Shown here in pieces: positions 43,006 to 51,823 of a stretch of 64,000 bases of DNA (the first letter of the stretch is position 1; the number at the start of each line of letters is the position of its first letter). A program made the position numbers and the translations under genes. This DNA is from Novosphingobium sp. ERN07 (GTDB lineage Bacteria > Pseudomonadota > Alphaproteobacteria > Sphingomonadales > Sphingomonadaceae): the NCBI RefSeq assembly GCF_012641335.1, contig NZ_JABAID010000014.1, forward strand, positions 28,807 through 92,806, written 5' to 3'. The notes under the pieces are model-generated. The model made no database searches and was not told where the DNA came from. It saw only the letters and a list, made by a program, of their open reading frames with translations.

Positions 43006-44486
43006 GCGTGCCCACCTTCCTCCGCGCGCCGCCCTTCCCCCAGCATCGCGCCGTGATCTCGGCCCCTGCCGCCACCGCCCGGCCCCTTCCCGCCGATGCC
43101 CTCGACCTGCTCCGCCAAGCCCGCGTCGGCGGCGATTGCTGGAGCGCGCAGGATGCGTGGTCCGCTCTCGAAAACGCAGGCCACCTCACCGCCGACGGCG
43201 CAGACGAACGCATCGCCATCGCCGCCTTGCTCGACCTGCCCGTCACCGTTCTCACTCCCGGCGCTTACGGCGTGCCCGGCGATTCGCCGCAGGCCCTCCG
43301 CACCCGGCTGACCGATCTGCTCCAAGCCCAGCGCTACATCGATCCCTTCACAGGCGCTGATAGCACATTCGAAGCCACCGTCGCCCTGCTCGCCCAATGG
43401 CGGGCGGAGATAACCGCCAATCGCACGATCGCCGCCGCGAGCGGCATGGCATGGTGGAAGCGTGACGAGATCCGTCGCTTCCTCTGGGTGCCCGAACGCC
43501 CCTTGCGCTTCGTCCGCAATGCCGCCCGCGCACTGGCCGTGGCGCGCAAGGTAAAGGGCGCCGTCGCCGTCTGGCCTTCGCGCGTGTCGCCAGCACTCCT
43601 TGCTGCCGCCCACGCGCAGGATACCGGCATCGTCCGCATCGAAGACGGCTTCGTCCGCTCGGTCGGCCTCGGCAGCAATCTCGTGCCCCCCGCCTCGGTC
43701 GTGGTCGATACGCGCGGCATCCACTTCGATCCCGCCACCCCCAGCGATCTCGAACACATCCTTGCCACCACCGCGTTCACCTCCGCCCTCACCACCCGCG
43801 CCCAAACACTGCGCAAGAGGATCGTCACGGCCGGCATCAGCAAATACGCCGCACAAACTAACGCTCCCGCTCCCCCGCGCGACCCGAACCGCAAGCGCAT
43901 CCTCGTCCCCGCGCAGGTCGAAGACGACATGTCGGTCCTCGCAGGCGGCGGCGGCCTCACGTCCAATCTCGAACTGCTGCGCCGCGTCCGCGCGCTCGAA
44001 CCCGATGCCGAAATCTGGTTCCGCCCTCACCCCGATGTCGATGCCGGCCATCGCAAAGGCGCAGTCCCCGATGCCGAGGCCCTGCGCTATGCCGATGCCG
44101 TCATGCGCGGTGGCGGCATGGCACCGCTGCTCGATGTGGTTGATGCAGTTCACGTCCTCACCTCGCTCACCGGCTTCGAAGCCCTGATGCGTGGGGCCGA
44201 TGTCACCTGCCACGGCACACCGTTTTACGCCGGCTGGGGCCTCACACGCGATCTTGGTGCAGTGCCCGATCGCCGTAAGCGCACCCTCACGCTTGACCAA
44301 CTGGTCGCAGGCGTCCTGATCCTCTACCCGCGCTATCTCGATCCGGTCACCGGGTTGCCCTGCCCGCCCGAAGTGCTGGTCATGCGCATCGCCAGTGCGC
44401 AGGCAACGAACCGCCTTGGCTGGGTCGCCCCCTTGCGCCGCTGGCAAGGCCGCTTCATGACGCGGCTGAGAGCGCTTGCCGGATGA
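43002..44486 (+). CDS. KpsC-type Kdo transferase, one catalytic domain
   Basis: A 494-residue capsule Kdo transferase. KpsC of E. coli has two GT-B domains in about 675 residues; this protein keeps one complete domain (from about residue 150: AVWPSRVSPALLAAA, GIVRIEDGFVRSVGLGSNLV, GVHFDPA-like, EIWFRPHPDVDAGHR, CHGTPFYAGWGLTRDL, YPRYLDPVTGLPCPPE). The first 145 residues look like the tail of the other domain: LTPGAYGVPG then LQAQRYIDPFTGAD. So the N-terminal transferase core seems to be lost. It should add a beta-Kdo to the lipid anchor made with KpsS. Start ATG 43002 overlaps the previous stop. The GT4 gene overlaps at the 3' end (ATGA). Confidence 0.85.
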   Translation: MSVPTFLRAPPFPQHRAVISAPAATARPLPADALDLLRQARVGGDCWSAQDAWSALENAGHLTADGADERIAIAALLDLPVTVLTPGAYGVPGDSPQALRTRLTDLLQAQRYIDPFTGADSTFEATVALLAQWRAEITANRTIAAASGMAWWKRDEIRRFLWVPERPLRFVRNAARALAVARKVKGAVAVWPSRVSPALLAAAHAQDTGIVRIEDGFVRSVGLGSNLVPPASVVVDTRGIHFDPATPSDLEHILATTAFTSALTTRAQTLRKRIVTAGISKYAAQTNAPAPPRDPNRKRILVPAQVEDDMSVLAGGGGLTSNLELLRRVRALEPDAEIWFRPHPDVDAGHRKGAVPDAEALRYADAVMRGGGMAPLLDVVDAVHVLTSLTGFEALMRGADVTCHGTPFYAGWGLTRDLGAVPDRRKRTLTLDQLVAGVLILYPRYLDPVTGLPCPPEVLVMRIASAQATNRLGWVAPLRRWQGRFMTRLRALAG

Positions 44487-45679
44487 CCGTGATCCTCGAT
44501 ATCTCGCGCCTGATCTCGCGCATCCGCCACTCCACGCCATCGGGCGTGGACCGTGTCGAAATGGCCTACGCCCGCGGACTGCTCAAGCTCTTCGGAGAAG
44601 ATCTCGCTTTCGCCGCCGTCCACCCCACGGGCCGGTACGGACGGCTTGATCGGATCGTCGCCCTTTCATATCTTGATGAACTCGAACGCCGCTGGGCACA
44701 CGAAGATGGGCGCACGCGGCAACGTTCGATTCCGTCGATCCTGCCCTGGATGCTGCGCCTGCTTCCGCGCAAGGCACCCCGGCAAAATCATGCGCGCCCA
44801 ATCTACATTCAGGTTTCCCCCCACCACCTGACCAACAGGACGAAAGTGGAGCAGATTCTCGCAGCAGAGAATGCCCGCTTCCTGTGCATGGTTCACGATC
44901 TGATTCCGCTGGAATACCCCGAATATGCCCGCCCCGGCGGCGCCACACTGCACCAGCAGAGAATGGAAACTGTGGCCGCCTTCGCCGATGCAGTGATCGT
45001 CAATTCCGCCGCCACCGGCCAATCGCTGCGCCCTTGGCTTGGCCGCAGCGGCCGCCAGATCGTTGTCCATGTTGCCTTGCTTGGCACAGAGCAAATTTCC
45101 GCTGCCAATCAGGAATCACTGCCTGACCAGCCCTATTTCATTTGCCTCGGCACCATCGAACCCCGCAAGAACCACCTGCTCCTGCTCAATCTTTGGCGGC
45201 ACTTTGCCGAAGTCTTGCCCGCAGCAGAGATTCCCAAACTTGTCATCATCGGCAGGCGCGGTTGGGAAAACGAACAGGTTCTCGACATGCTGGATCGCTG
45301 CCCTGCCCTGCAAGGTAATGTGATCGAAATGTCCGGCTGCTCCGACCGGCGGCTTGCAACCTTGCTGCGCAATGCACGCGGCTTGCTGATGCCGTCCTTT
45401 GCCGAAGGCTTCGGAATGCCCATTGCCGAAGCCCTTTCAGTCGGCGTGCCTGTGATCTGCAGCAACATTCCCGCGCACCACGAAGTCGGCAGCACCACAC
45501 CCGACTATGCCGATCCGCTGGACGGCCCTCGCTGGCGCGGGCTGATTACCGATTTCGCGGCACAAGGACCGCACTGGCAGGCCCAGATGGCCCGCCTCCC
45601 TGCATGGCACGCGCCCTGCTGGAACGATCACATGCAGATCGTGGCACAAGCGATCAACGCGCTTTCTGAAAACAGATAG
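44483..45679 (+). CDS. GT4-type glycosyltransferase
   Basis: A 398-residue GT-B enzyme of family 4. The C-terminal half has the donor site: FICLGTIEPRKNHLLLL, LVIIGRRGWENEQVLDML, and the E-x7-E pattern in PSFAEGFGMPIAEALSVGVP. The N-terminal half is specific to its acceptor. It starts at ATG 44483, overlapping the kpsC stop by 4 nt, the last gene of the kdsD-kdsB-phosphatase-kpsC-GT4 string. It probably adds a sugar to the capsule chain. Followed by the convergent small zinc-knuckle gene. Confidence 0.88.
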   Translation: MTVILDISRLISRIRHSTPSGVDRVEMAYARGLLKLFGEDLAFAAVHPTGRYGRLDRIVALSYLDELERRWAHEDGRTRQRSIPSILPWMLRLLPRKAPRQNHARPIYIQVSPHHLTNRTKVEQILAAENARFLCMVHDLIPLEYPEYARPGGATLHQQRMETVAAFADAVIVNSAATGQSLRPWLGRSGRQIVVHVALLGTEQISAANQESLPDQPYFICLGTIEPRKNHLLLLNLWRHFAEVLPAAEIPKLVIIGRRGWENEQVLDMLDRCPALQGNVIEMSGCSDRRLATLLRNARGLLMPSFAEGFGMPIAEALSVGVPVICSNIPAHHEVGSTTPDYADPLDGPRWRGLITDFAAQGPHWQAQMARLPAWHAPCWNDHMQIVAQAINALSENR

Positions 45680-45711
45680 GGCCGAAACCGGCTAGGGGAA
45701 GGCGCGCGCCT
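45680..45711. other. Short gap at GT4 3' end
   Basis: Thirty-two bases between the GT4 stop and the stop of the convergent small gene. No hairpin worth calling a terminator was seen. The following leader of the small gene (45871-45992) is AT-rich at its right end. Confidence 0.3.
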
Positions 45712-45870
45712 TTAGAGCACTTTCCGTGTGCCCGACACCCATTTGCCTGCCATCGGCTTGTGCATGGCCTTGCCGCACGATCGACAATGCCCGGAATAGC
45801 CCCACAGTTCGTGCCGCACCCGTTTGCGGTCCGGCCGATGACGACCGAAAATACACCCCAATCCGATCAC
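45712..45870 (-). CDS. Small Cys-knuckle protein, unknown function
   Basis: A 52-residue protein (GTG 45870; or 62 residues from ATG 45900) with the pattern CIFGRHRPDRKRVRHELW then GYSGHCRSCGKAMHKP. The C-x2-C pair, the His residues and the basic character suggest a small zinc-knuckle protein. I do not know its function. Similar short proteins with a 'C-FGRHRP...C-C-C' shape occur in sphingomonads as far as I recall. It lies alone between the GT4 and the fatty-acid hydroxylase genes. Confidence 0.5.
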   Translation of the reverse strand: MIGLGCIFGRHRPDRKRVRHELWGYSGHCRSCGKAMHKPMAGKWVSGTRKVL

Positions 45871-45992
45871 GCAAATGCCCCCACGCGAGTCTGGAGACAT
45901 ACATATATCCGTTTTGGAAGGATTTCTGAAATAACAATTGTTGTAACAAAGTGGACTTTGGCCACCTTTGTTGCCTGTTTTGGCTCAGGCTC

Positions 45993-46610
45993 TCAGGCAG
46001 GTGGCTTCAACGATTCCACCTGCGTCCTGAACAACCGGTCCAGCGGCAACCCCGATATGGCGTAATTGCCCTCATTCGCGCCGAAATGATGGCGCATGTG
46101 GTGCTTCTTGAATGGCAGCCAGATCCGGCTTTTCATTGGCCACTGGTGGCAGGCATAGTGCAGCATGTCATAAACGACATACCCGACGATGAACCCGATG
46201 AAAGCCCATGTGCCAGCCGCGCCGAAAAGGGCAAGAAACACCAGCCAGACCGAACCGGTAATCGGAATGCTGGCCACCGGCGGCATAAGATTGCGCAGCG
46301 GATCGTTGGGATCGGCATGGTGATTGCCATGCATGATGAACACGAAACTCTGCAGCAGGGAGTGGCGCGGCTTCCAGTGAAAGACCCACCGATGCATGCC
46401 GTATTCGAACAGAAACCAGAACAGCAACCCGCCCCCGGCCAGCAGCATCGCTGCCGCTTCATCAGCAGAGCCCCATGCCAGCCACACCAATGCCGGGACC
46501 AGCATCGACCAGGTGACAATGAACCCCACCGGGGTAATCACGGTGCACCGTTCCAGCCACTGATTGCTGAACAGCCGGATTTGCTGCGTGTGCGAAGTCG
46601 ATTCAACCAT
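45993..46610 (-). CDS. Fatty-acid hydroxylase/sterol desaturase family protein
   Basis: A 205-residue membrane di-iron hydroxylase with four to five helices and all histidine clusters: HRWVFHWKPRH, MHGNHHADPND, LHYACHQWPM and KHHMRHHFGAN. The HxxxxH/HxxHH pattern matches fatty-acid 2-hydroxylases (FA2H/Scs7) more than sterol desaturases. Sphingomonads carry 2-hydroxy fatty acids in their glycosphingolipids, so that is a possible substrate (inference). I chose ATG 46610 (MVESTSHTQQ), which follows AGAAAGATC; the frame reaches 46667. It is divergent from the SDR gene. Confidence 0.82.
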   Translation of the reverse strand: MVESTSHTQQIRLFSNQWLERCTVITPVGFIVTWSMLVPALVWLAWGSADEAAAMLLAGGGLLFWFLFEYGMHRWVFHWKPRHSLLQSFVFIMHGNHHADPNDPLRNLMPPVASIPITGSVWLVFLALFGAAGTWAFIGFIVGYVVYDMLHYACHQWPMKSRIWLPFKKHHMRHHFGANEGNYAISGLPLDRLFRTQVESLKPPA

Positions 46611-46832
46611 TGCGATCTTTCTGGACATTACTGCGCGTTGGCTGTCAATGAAGAAACAGTCCGTCAATGTCGGCTCGTCGCAATTCCGCGATGTGCTGCT
46701 GGGAACATTAAAAGTCGCTGAACCCGTCCCTGCACACCGCAGTGCAACAAGATTGCAAGTGTTTCGTTTCGTCGCTGGTCGTTTTTCTGCAAACTATTGA
46801 CGACAAAGAAGATGCCAAGGAAAAATTCCAGA

Positions 46833-47648
46833 ATGGATGCGTTTTTGGGACACGTCCTGATCCTGGGGGCCTCAGGCGAACTTGGCACCGCGCTCGCGCT
46901 GGAATGCGCAAAATCCGCCTCCCTTCTGACATTGTGGGGCCGCGATCGAAAACGCCTTGCACTGACCGCCGAACTTTGCAGGAAAGCCGGCGGAACCCGG
47001 GTGAACGCCCACTCCGTCGATTTGCTTGATCTTGATGCTGCTCTTGCCGCGCTCCGAGATGAAGATGACCGCACCCCCATCGATACGGTAATTTTCGCCT
47101 CAGGCCTGGGGGACATCCGGGCCGCGACAGATACGTTCGACCACCCCGAACTCGTGTCGCGGCTGTATCATGTGAACTGCGTAGCCCCGTCTGCCCTCGG
47201 TGCTGAACTAGCCCAACGCATGGCTGCGCGGCCGCAACAAAGCTGGAATGGCGACCGCAAGGGGCATCATATCGTGTTCATTGGATCCGCCGCAGGCTTT
47301 GCCCCCATGCCATTTGCCGCCAGCTATGCCGCTTCAAAGGCGGGGCTGGCGCGGTTTGCCGATTCCCTGCGCATTGCCATGCGCCCACATGGCATCAGCG
47401 TAACACTGGTTTCACCAGGCTTTATCGATACCGCGGCCGCGCATCGCGTCCCCGGTCCTAAGCCGTTCATGATCTCGCCGCAACGCGGCGCCGGGGCAAT
47501 TCTCGCCGCCATGCGCGCGCAAAAGGCGCACCTGATCTTCCCTTGGCCTTTCGCCCTTATCCGCCTCGTTCTGCCAGCCTTGCCCCGCCCGATCCGGGAC
47601 CGCCTGCTTCGCTCGCTTGCACCGCCGGTGCGATCAAATCGCAGGTAA
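46833..47648 (+). CDS. SDR-family oxidoreductase in capsule region
   Basis: A 271-residue short-chain dehydrogenase. The cofactor loop is VLILGASGELGTALALE, the active site ends in SYAASKAGLARFAD, and the catalytic Ser is in IVFIGSAAGFAPM. The N-terminal Gly pattern is GASGELG. Alternative start: ATG 46812. The C-terminal 50 residues are basic and hydrophobic (HLIFPWPFALIRLVLPALPR), which may attach it to the membrane. The position among capsule genes suggests a sugar or lipid precursor; nothing in the sequence fixes the substrate. Confidence 0.83.
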   Translation: MDAFLGHVLILGASGELGTALALECAKSASLLTLWGRDRKRLALTAELCRKAGGTRVNAHSVDLLDLDAALAALRDEDDRTPIDTVIFASGLGDIRAATDTFDHPELVSRLYHVNCVAPSALGAELAQRMAARPQQSWNGDRKGHHIVFIGSAAGFAPMPFAASYAASKAGLARFADSLRIAMRPHGISVTLVSPGFIDTAAAHRVPGPKPFMISPQRGAGAILAAMRAQKAHLIFPWPFALIRLVLPALPRPIRDRLLRSLAPPVRSNRR

Positions 47649-47661
47649 TCCCGAATTCGGA

Positions 47662-49101
47662 TCAGCATTCGCCTTTCAGCAGATCCAGCACATGGTGGTG
47701 CAGTTGGGCAGGCGTAAAGGTTTGCACCGATCCATTACCTTTCACAGGCTTACCGCAGGCGTCAAAACGCAGCACCACAAAAGGCGTGTGCCGCTCGTTG
47801 CCGGGATCGCATAGACCAGGAATGCTTGGTCGGTGGTCGCCGAAGAACACAAGCGTCGCCGGGCGTTTCAGCGCGCGCAATCCGTCAGACAGCTTGGCCA
47901 GCATGGCATCGCCTTTGCCAAGCAAGCGCAAGTAAACCGATCTCGGATCATCCCCTGCTGCGGCGTTCCAAGGGCCGTGATTCTCGATGGTCACAGCATA
48001 GATCAGCGTAGGGCAAGCCGCATCAGCCGCAAGTCGCAGAATCTCGTCCGCCATTGCGGCGTCCGTAACATACCGCCCTTCGTCTGCTGCGGGCTGCGCA
48101 AACCTTTCTTCACCCACCAGTTCAGAAAAGCCGCCCGCTGCCATGATCTCCGCGCGATTGTAAAACCGCATGTCGTGTGGATGGACGAATATTGATCGCC
48201 AGCCTGCCCCATTCAGACGCGCGGGCAGCGCATAGCTGGCTTCGCCGGTTGCGGTCAGGAATGGATCGAACCGGCGAAAGCCCAGTTCCGCCTCGCTTCG
48301 TCCGAATAGCACGCCATATTCGGTCCGCATGGTGTAGGCCCCAAAGCCATGCACCGCCAACTTGCCATATGACCAAGCCAGCGCCCTCGCCCCATCAAGC
48401 GCAGGCAGCGATGGTGCGGCCTCACCAAACAGGTCAGCCGGATCGGCAAACGATTCACACTGGATCAGGATCACCAGTTCGTCATTCTGCACGGCGGCTT
48501 CGACAGGCGGCGCAGGATGCGGATCGCCAGTTTCGCGCCAGCGTAGCCAATGTAGAAACACCGTCGGTATCAGGCCATGCCGCTGCACGTCAGCCTCGCT
48601 GTCGGGCTGCCTCGCCAGATCGCTCCAGGGTCGCGCGCGGACTGCGGCGCGCAGCATGATGGCGCTCGCGCCGATCACCGCCAGCCCGGCCAGATGCGGT
48701 GTCAGTTCAGGCACGAACACGGCCAGCAACAGCAGCGGAACCACCGGGGCCGCCAGCGCGAGCAGCGTCTTCTGCACGCGGGTCAGTGCGGAAAAGTAGA
48801 ACTGCGGATGGCGGAAGACAGCACCCAACAGGGCAAGGTCGGAAAAGACCAGCGCCTCACCCAGCATAGCGCGCTTGGCGTTCGATATCATCGTGAACAG
48901 ACCTACCAGCGCCAGCGCCGATCCCGCCGAAACGGGAAGGTTGCCGCTGAGGGCCAGAAACAAGCCAAACGGCAGCGCCGCCAACAGCCACAGCAGGCAC
49001 GTCCCGGCAAGGCTACGCAAGGTCATGCCCTGGCTCCTACGCGGACGAGCAAGGGCATCCAGAATCACCGATCCGGCCAATAATGCAAATATCGCAAACA
49101 C
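47662..49101 (-). CDS. LtaS/sulfatase-fold membrane phosphotransferase
   Basis: A 479-residue protein with about five N-terminal helices (residues 1-150) and an alkaline-phosphatase/sulfatase domain (from about residue 205). Metal-site segments: LIQCESFADPADLF, GAYTMRTEYGVLFGRSEAEL, VTIENHGPWN and FFGDHRPSIPG. The putative nucleophile is a Thr in the GAYTMRTE segment. Related enzymes move phosphoglycerol or phosphoethanolamine from lipids to glycans (LtaS, EptA/OpgB). In the capsule region it may decorate the capsule or anchor (inference). It starts with GTG 49101; the frame just before contains a stop. Confidence 0.8.
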   Translation of the reverse strand: MFAIFALLAGSVILDALARPRRSQGMTLRSLAGTCLLWLLAALPFGLFLALSGNLPVSAGSALALVGLFTMISNAKRAMLGEALVFSDLALLGAVFRHPQFYFSALTRVQKTLLALAAPVVPLLLLAVFVPELTPHLAGLAVIGASAIMLRAAVRARPWSDLARQPDSEADVQRHGLIPTVFLHWLRWRETGDPHPAPPVEAAVQNDELVILIQCESFADPADLFGEAAPSLPALDGARALAWSYGKLAVHGFGAYTMRTEYGVLFGRSEAELGFRRFDPFLTATGEASYALPARLNGAGWRSIFVHPHDMRFYNRAEIMAAGGFSELVGEERFAQPAADEGRYVTDAAMADEILRLAADAACPTLIYAVTIENHGPWNAAAGDDPRSVYLRLLGKGDAMLAKLSDGLRALKRPATLVFFGDHRPSIPGLCDPGNERHTPFVVLRFDACGKPVKGNGSVQTFTPAQLHHHVLDLLKGEC

Positions 49102-49254
49102 TTGCTAAGCCGAAATCCGAAGTTGGCAAAGCTCCGCATAGCAACCGCGTTCCGCGCTGTCACCGGTCGGGAAACACCCAAGCGGATGTAAATCCTGTAG
49201 GAATTGCCCAACGCGCCATCGACCCCGCCCCCGCTTCGCGATAAGGCCTCCCGA

Positions 49255-50520
49255 ATGACACCACCGAGCCGCTCCAAGCGCCGCGTTCTGCTGCTCCAAG
49301 GCCTCATGGGCCCCCTCTTCCGCCGCCTCGGCCAAGGCTTGTTGAAAGCCGGCCACAGCGTGTACAAGATCAACTTCAACGGCGGCGACCGCCTCTTCTG
49401 GCGCCTACCCAACGGCATCGATTACCTCGGCACCCTGGAAGAATGGCCCGAAGCCTTCGCCCATATCCTTGCAGACAAGCAGATCACCGATGTGATGCTG
49501 TTCGGCGATTGCCGCGATCACCACATGGCCGCCACAAAGGTCTGCCGCGAACTGAAGATTCCCGTCCACGTCTTCGAGGAAGGCTATATCCGGCCGGATT
49601 GGGTGACGTTCGAGCGGGATGGCGTGAACGGCCATTCGCAGCTGCCGCGCGATCCGCAATGGTACCTCGAAACCGCGGCGAAGCTGCCGCCGGTGGAACA
49701 GCACGCACCGGTCCCATCTTCATTCCGCCGCCGCGCAATTGAGGGGCTGGCCTACAATCTGGCCGATGTGCTGACGCGGTGGCACTATAACAACTGGAAC
49801 AACCACCGCCCTTGGCATCCTCTGGTCGAAGGGATGGGCTGGCTGCGCAAGCTGCGCCGCCGCAAAGAGCGCGAGGCGCAAGGGGAAGCGCTGATCCAGC
49901 GGCTGGAGGCCAGCAATGCGCCATACTTCCTGTTCCCGCTGCAGCTCGATTCGGATGCGCAGATCCGTCTGCATTCACCGTTTGCGGGCATTGCTGAGGC
50001 AACAAAGGTGGTGCTGTCGTCGTTCGCGCAACACGCACCAGCCAACACGCGGCTGGTAATCAAGGAGCACCCTCTCGATAATGGCGTGCGGGACTGGGAA
50101 CTTGTGTCACGCGATCTGGCGACACGCTTCGGTGTGGCCGACCGGGTGGATTACCTGCCGAGCGGTGACATCGTGCCGATCGCGCGTCGGTCCTTAGGCA
50201 TGGTCACGATCAACAGCACCAGCGGCACGCTTGGCCTGTCAATGGGCATTCCGGCAGTGGTGCTGGGCACCGCAATCTACGACATCGCACACATAACCGC
50301 GGAACACGGGCTGGATGCCTTCTGGAGCGCCCCGCAAGAACCTGATGCTGCCACATTCAATGCTTTTCGCAGGGTGTTGATTGAGCGCTGCCTCATTCCC
50401 GGCGGGTTCTTTTCAAACCAAGCGCTGGATATGGTAGTCAGCCATGCGATCGCACGGTTCGACCAAGAGGCCGCTGAAAACGGCGAACAGATTTCCTGTG
50501 GCGCTGCAGGACCATATTGA
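49255..50520 (+). CDS. kpsS: KpsS-type capsule Kdo transferase
   Basis: A 421-residue protein of the KpsS family, which puts the first Kdo on the lyso-phosphatidylglycerol anchor of ABC-exported capsules. Family segments: VLLLQGLMGPLFRRLGQGLL, INFNGGDRLFW, FGDCRDHHMAA, FEEGYIRPDWVTFER, VIKEHPLDNGVRDW and NSTSGTLGLSMGIPAVVLG, which carry the conserved HP and ST residues of the GT-B Kdo-transferase group. I chose ATG 49255 (AAGG upstream); TTG 49204 is the frame limit. kpsE-kpsM-kpsT follow. Confidence 0.88.
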   Translation: MTPPSRSKRRVLLLQGLMGPLFRRLGQGLLKAGHSVYKINFNGGDRLFWRLPNGIDYLGTLEEWPEAFAHILADKQITDVMLFGDCRDHHMAATKVCRELKIPVHVFEEGYIRPDWVTFERDGVNGHSQLPRDPQWYLETAAKLPPVEQHAPVPSSFRRRAIEGLAYNLADVLTRWHYNNWNNHRPWHPLVEGMGWLRKLRRRKEREAQGEALIQRLEASNAPYFLFPLQLDSDAQIRLHSPFAGIAEATKVVLSSFAQHAPANTRLVIKEHPLDNGVRDWELVSRDLATRFGVADRVDYLPSGDIVPIARRSLGMVTINSTSGTLGLSMGIPAVVLGTAIYDIAHITAEHGLDAFWSAPQEPDAATFNAFRRVLIERCLIPGGFFSNQALDMVVSHAIARFDQEAAENGEQISCGAAGPY

Positions 50521-50615
50521 AGCGTGTCAGCCTTGCGCGTCGCAGGCACATAGCCTAGCGGAACGACAATGCTCAACGGCGCCGGCGCGCCACGAAGGCT
50601 CGGCGAAGGCTCGTT

Positions 50616-51821
50616 ATGAATGCTGAACAAACATTTCCCGCACTGGACGAGGCCGAGCCACTTCGGGAACTGCAACAACCCGAGTATGCGGAACCACGTC
50701 ATTCTCCGCCGTCGTTTACGGATCGGTTGAAGAAGCGACGCTGGTTTCTTGCAGCTGTAGTTTTGCCCACACTGCTGGCAACTCTGTACTTCGGATTCAT
50801 CGCATCAGATGTCTTCGTTTCGGAATCCCGCTTCGTCGTCAAAAGCCCGGATCAGAAACGATCACAAGTGTCCTCGCTCGCTAACCTGATCCAGACGACC
50901 GGGCTTTCCGGCGGACAGGAGCAAACCAACGAAATCCTTGGATTCGTGCAATCGCGCGACGCCTTGAAAGGATTGGAGCGGGATGCCGGTATTCGGCAGA
51001 AATTCGCCGCATCACAAATCGATTTCCTGTCCCGCTTTCCGCAACCGTTTCAGAGCAACACGTTCGAAGATCTCTACAAGTATTACGGCAAGATGGTCGA
51101 AGCCCGTCTGGACAGCGAAACCGGACTCGCGGTGATCAAAGTCAAAGCTTACACTGCGCGGGACGCCTTCGAGATCAACCTGAAGCTCCTTGAACAGAGC
51201 GAGGCGCTGGTAAACCGGCTGAACGCGCGCGCGCAAAGCCGCGGTATCGCCGAAGCGCAAAAGCAGGTGGAACTGGCATCGGCGCGCGCGCGCGAAGCGC
51301 GGCTTGCACTGGCATCGTTTCGAAATCGTCAGGAAGTGATCGATCCAGCGAAGCAGGCCACCGGCGTGATCGAGATTTCCAACAACCTGATCGCACAACG
51401 CGCCGCAATGATGGCGCAGCTTGATCAGATGCAACGACTGACCCCCGCGAATCCATCTATTCCGGCCCTGCAAAATCGCATCAGCGCCATCTCCGTGCAA
51501 ATCGCAGCGCAGGATAGTCGTGTCGTTGGCACCAGCACCGGTATCGCCTCGAAACTGGGCGGATACGAAAATCTTTTGGTCGAACAGGAGTTCGCCACTG
51601 AAAGTCTGAACGCGGCCAATGCCGGACTGGTGCAGGCGCGTGCAGAAGCGCAGCGCCAGCAGTTCTATCTGGAGCGCGTGGTCGATCCGAACCTGCCCGA
51701 TACCCCATTGCTGCCGAAGCGCCTGCTGAACATCCTGACGGTCTTTGCGGCTGCGCTCTGTCTCTACTTCATCGTGTGGATGTTCGTGGTCGGCGTACTC
51801 GAACACGCCTCGGACGATTGA
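50616..51821 (+). CDS. kpsE: Capsule export inner-membrane protein (KpsE/Wzz type)
   Basis: A 401-residue polysaccharide co-polymerase-type protein. One helix near residue 45-65 (WFLAAVVLPTLLATLYFGF) and one at the C-terminus (about 373-395, FAAALCLYFIVWMFVVGVL) frame a long periplasmic coiled-coil (about 90-350). The Wzz-like opening FVVKSPDQKRSQVSSLANL and the pre-TM2 LPDTPLLPKRLLN are as in the KpsE/CtrB/RkpR family. It couples the ABC exporter to the outer-membrane channel. kpsM starts 2 nt after its stop. Confidence 0.9.
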   Translation: MNAEQTFPALDEAEPLRELQQPEYAEPRHSPPSFTDRLKKRRWFLAAVVLPTLLATLYFGFIASDVFVSESRFVVKSPDQKRSQVSSLANLIQTTGLSGGQEQTNEILGFVQSRDALKGLERDAGIRQKFAASQIDFLSRFPQPFQSNTFEDLYKYYGKMVEARLDSETGLAVIKVKAYTARDAFEINLKLLEQSEALVNRLNARAQSRGIAEAQKQVELASARAREARLALASFRNRQEVIDPAKQATGVIEISNNLIAQRAAMMAQLDQMQRLTPANPSIPALQNRISAISVQIAAQDSRVVGTSTGIASKLGGYENLLVEQEFATESLNAANAGLVQARAEAQRQQFYLERVVDPNLPDTPLLPKRLLNILTVFAAALCLYFIVWMFVVGVLEHASDD

Positions 51822-51823
51822 TA

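Noticed and set aside
42939..44540. Minus-strand frame (533 codons) opposite kpsC
   Set aside because: Antisense artefact of GC3; the kpsC frame has the family motifs and coupled start and stop overlaps.
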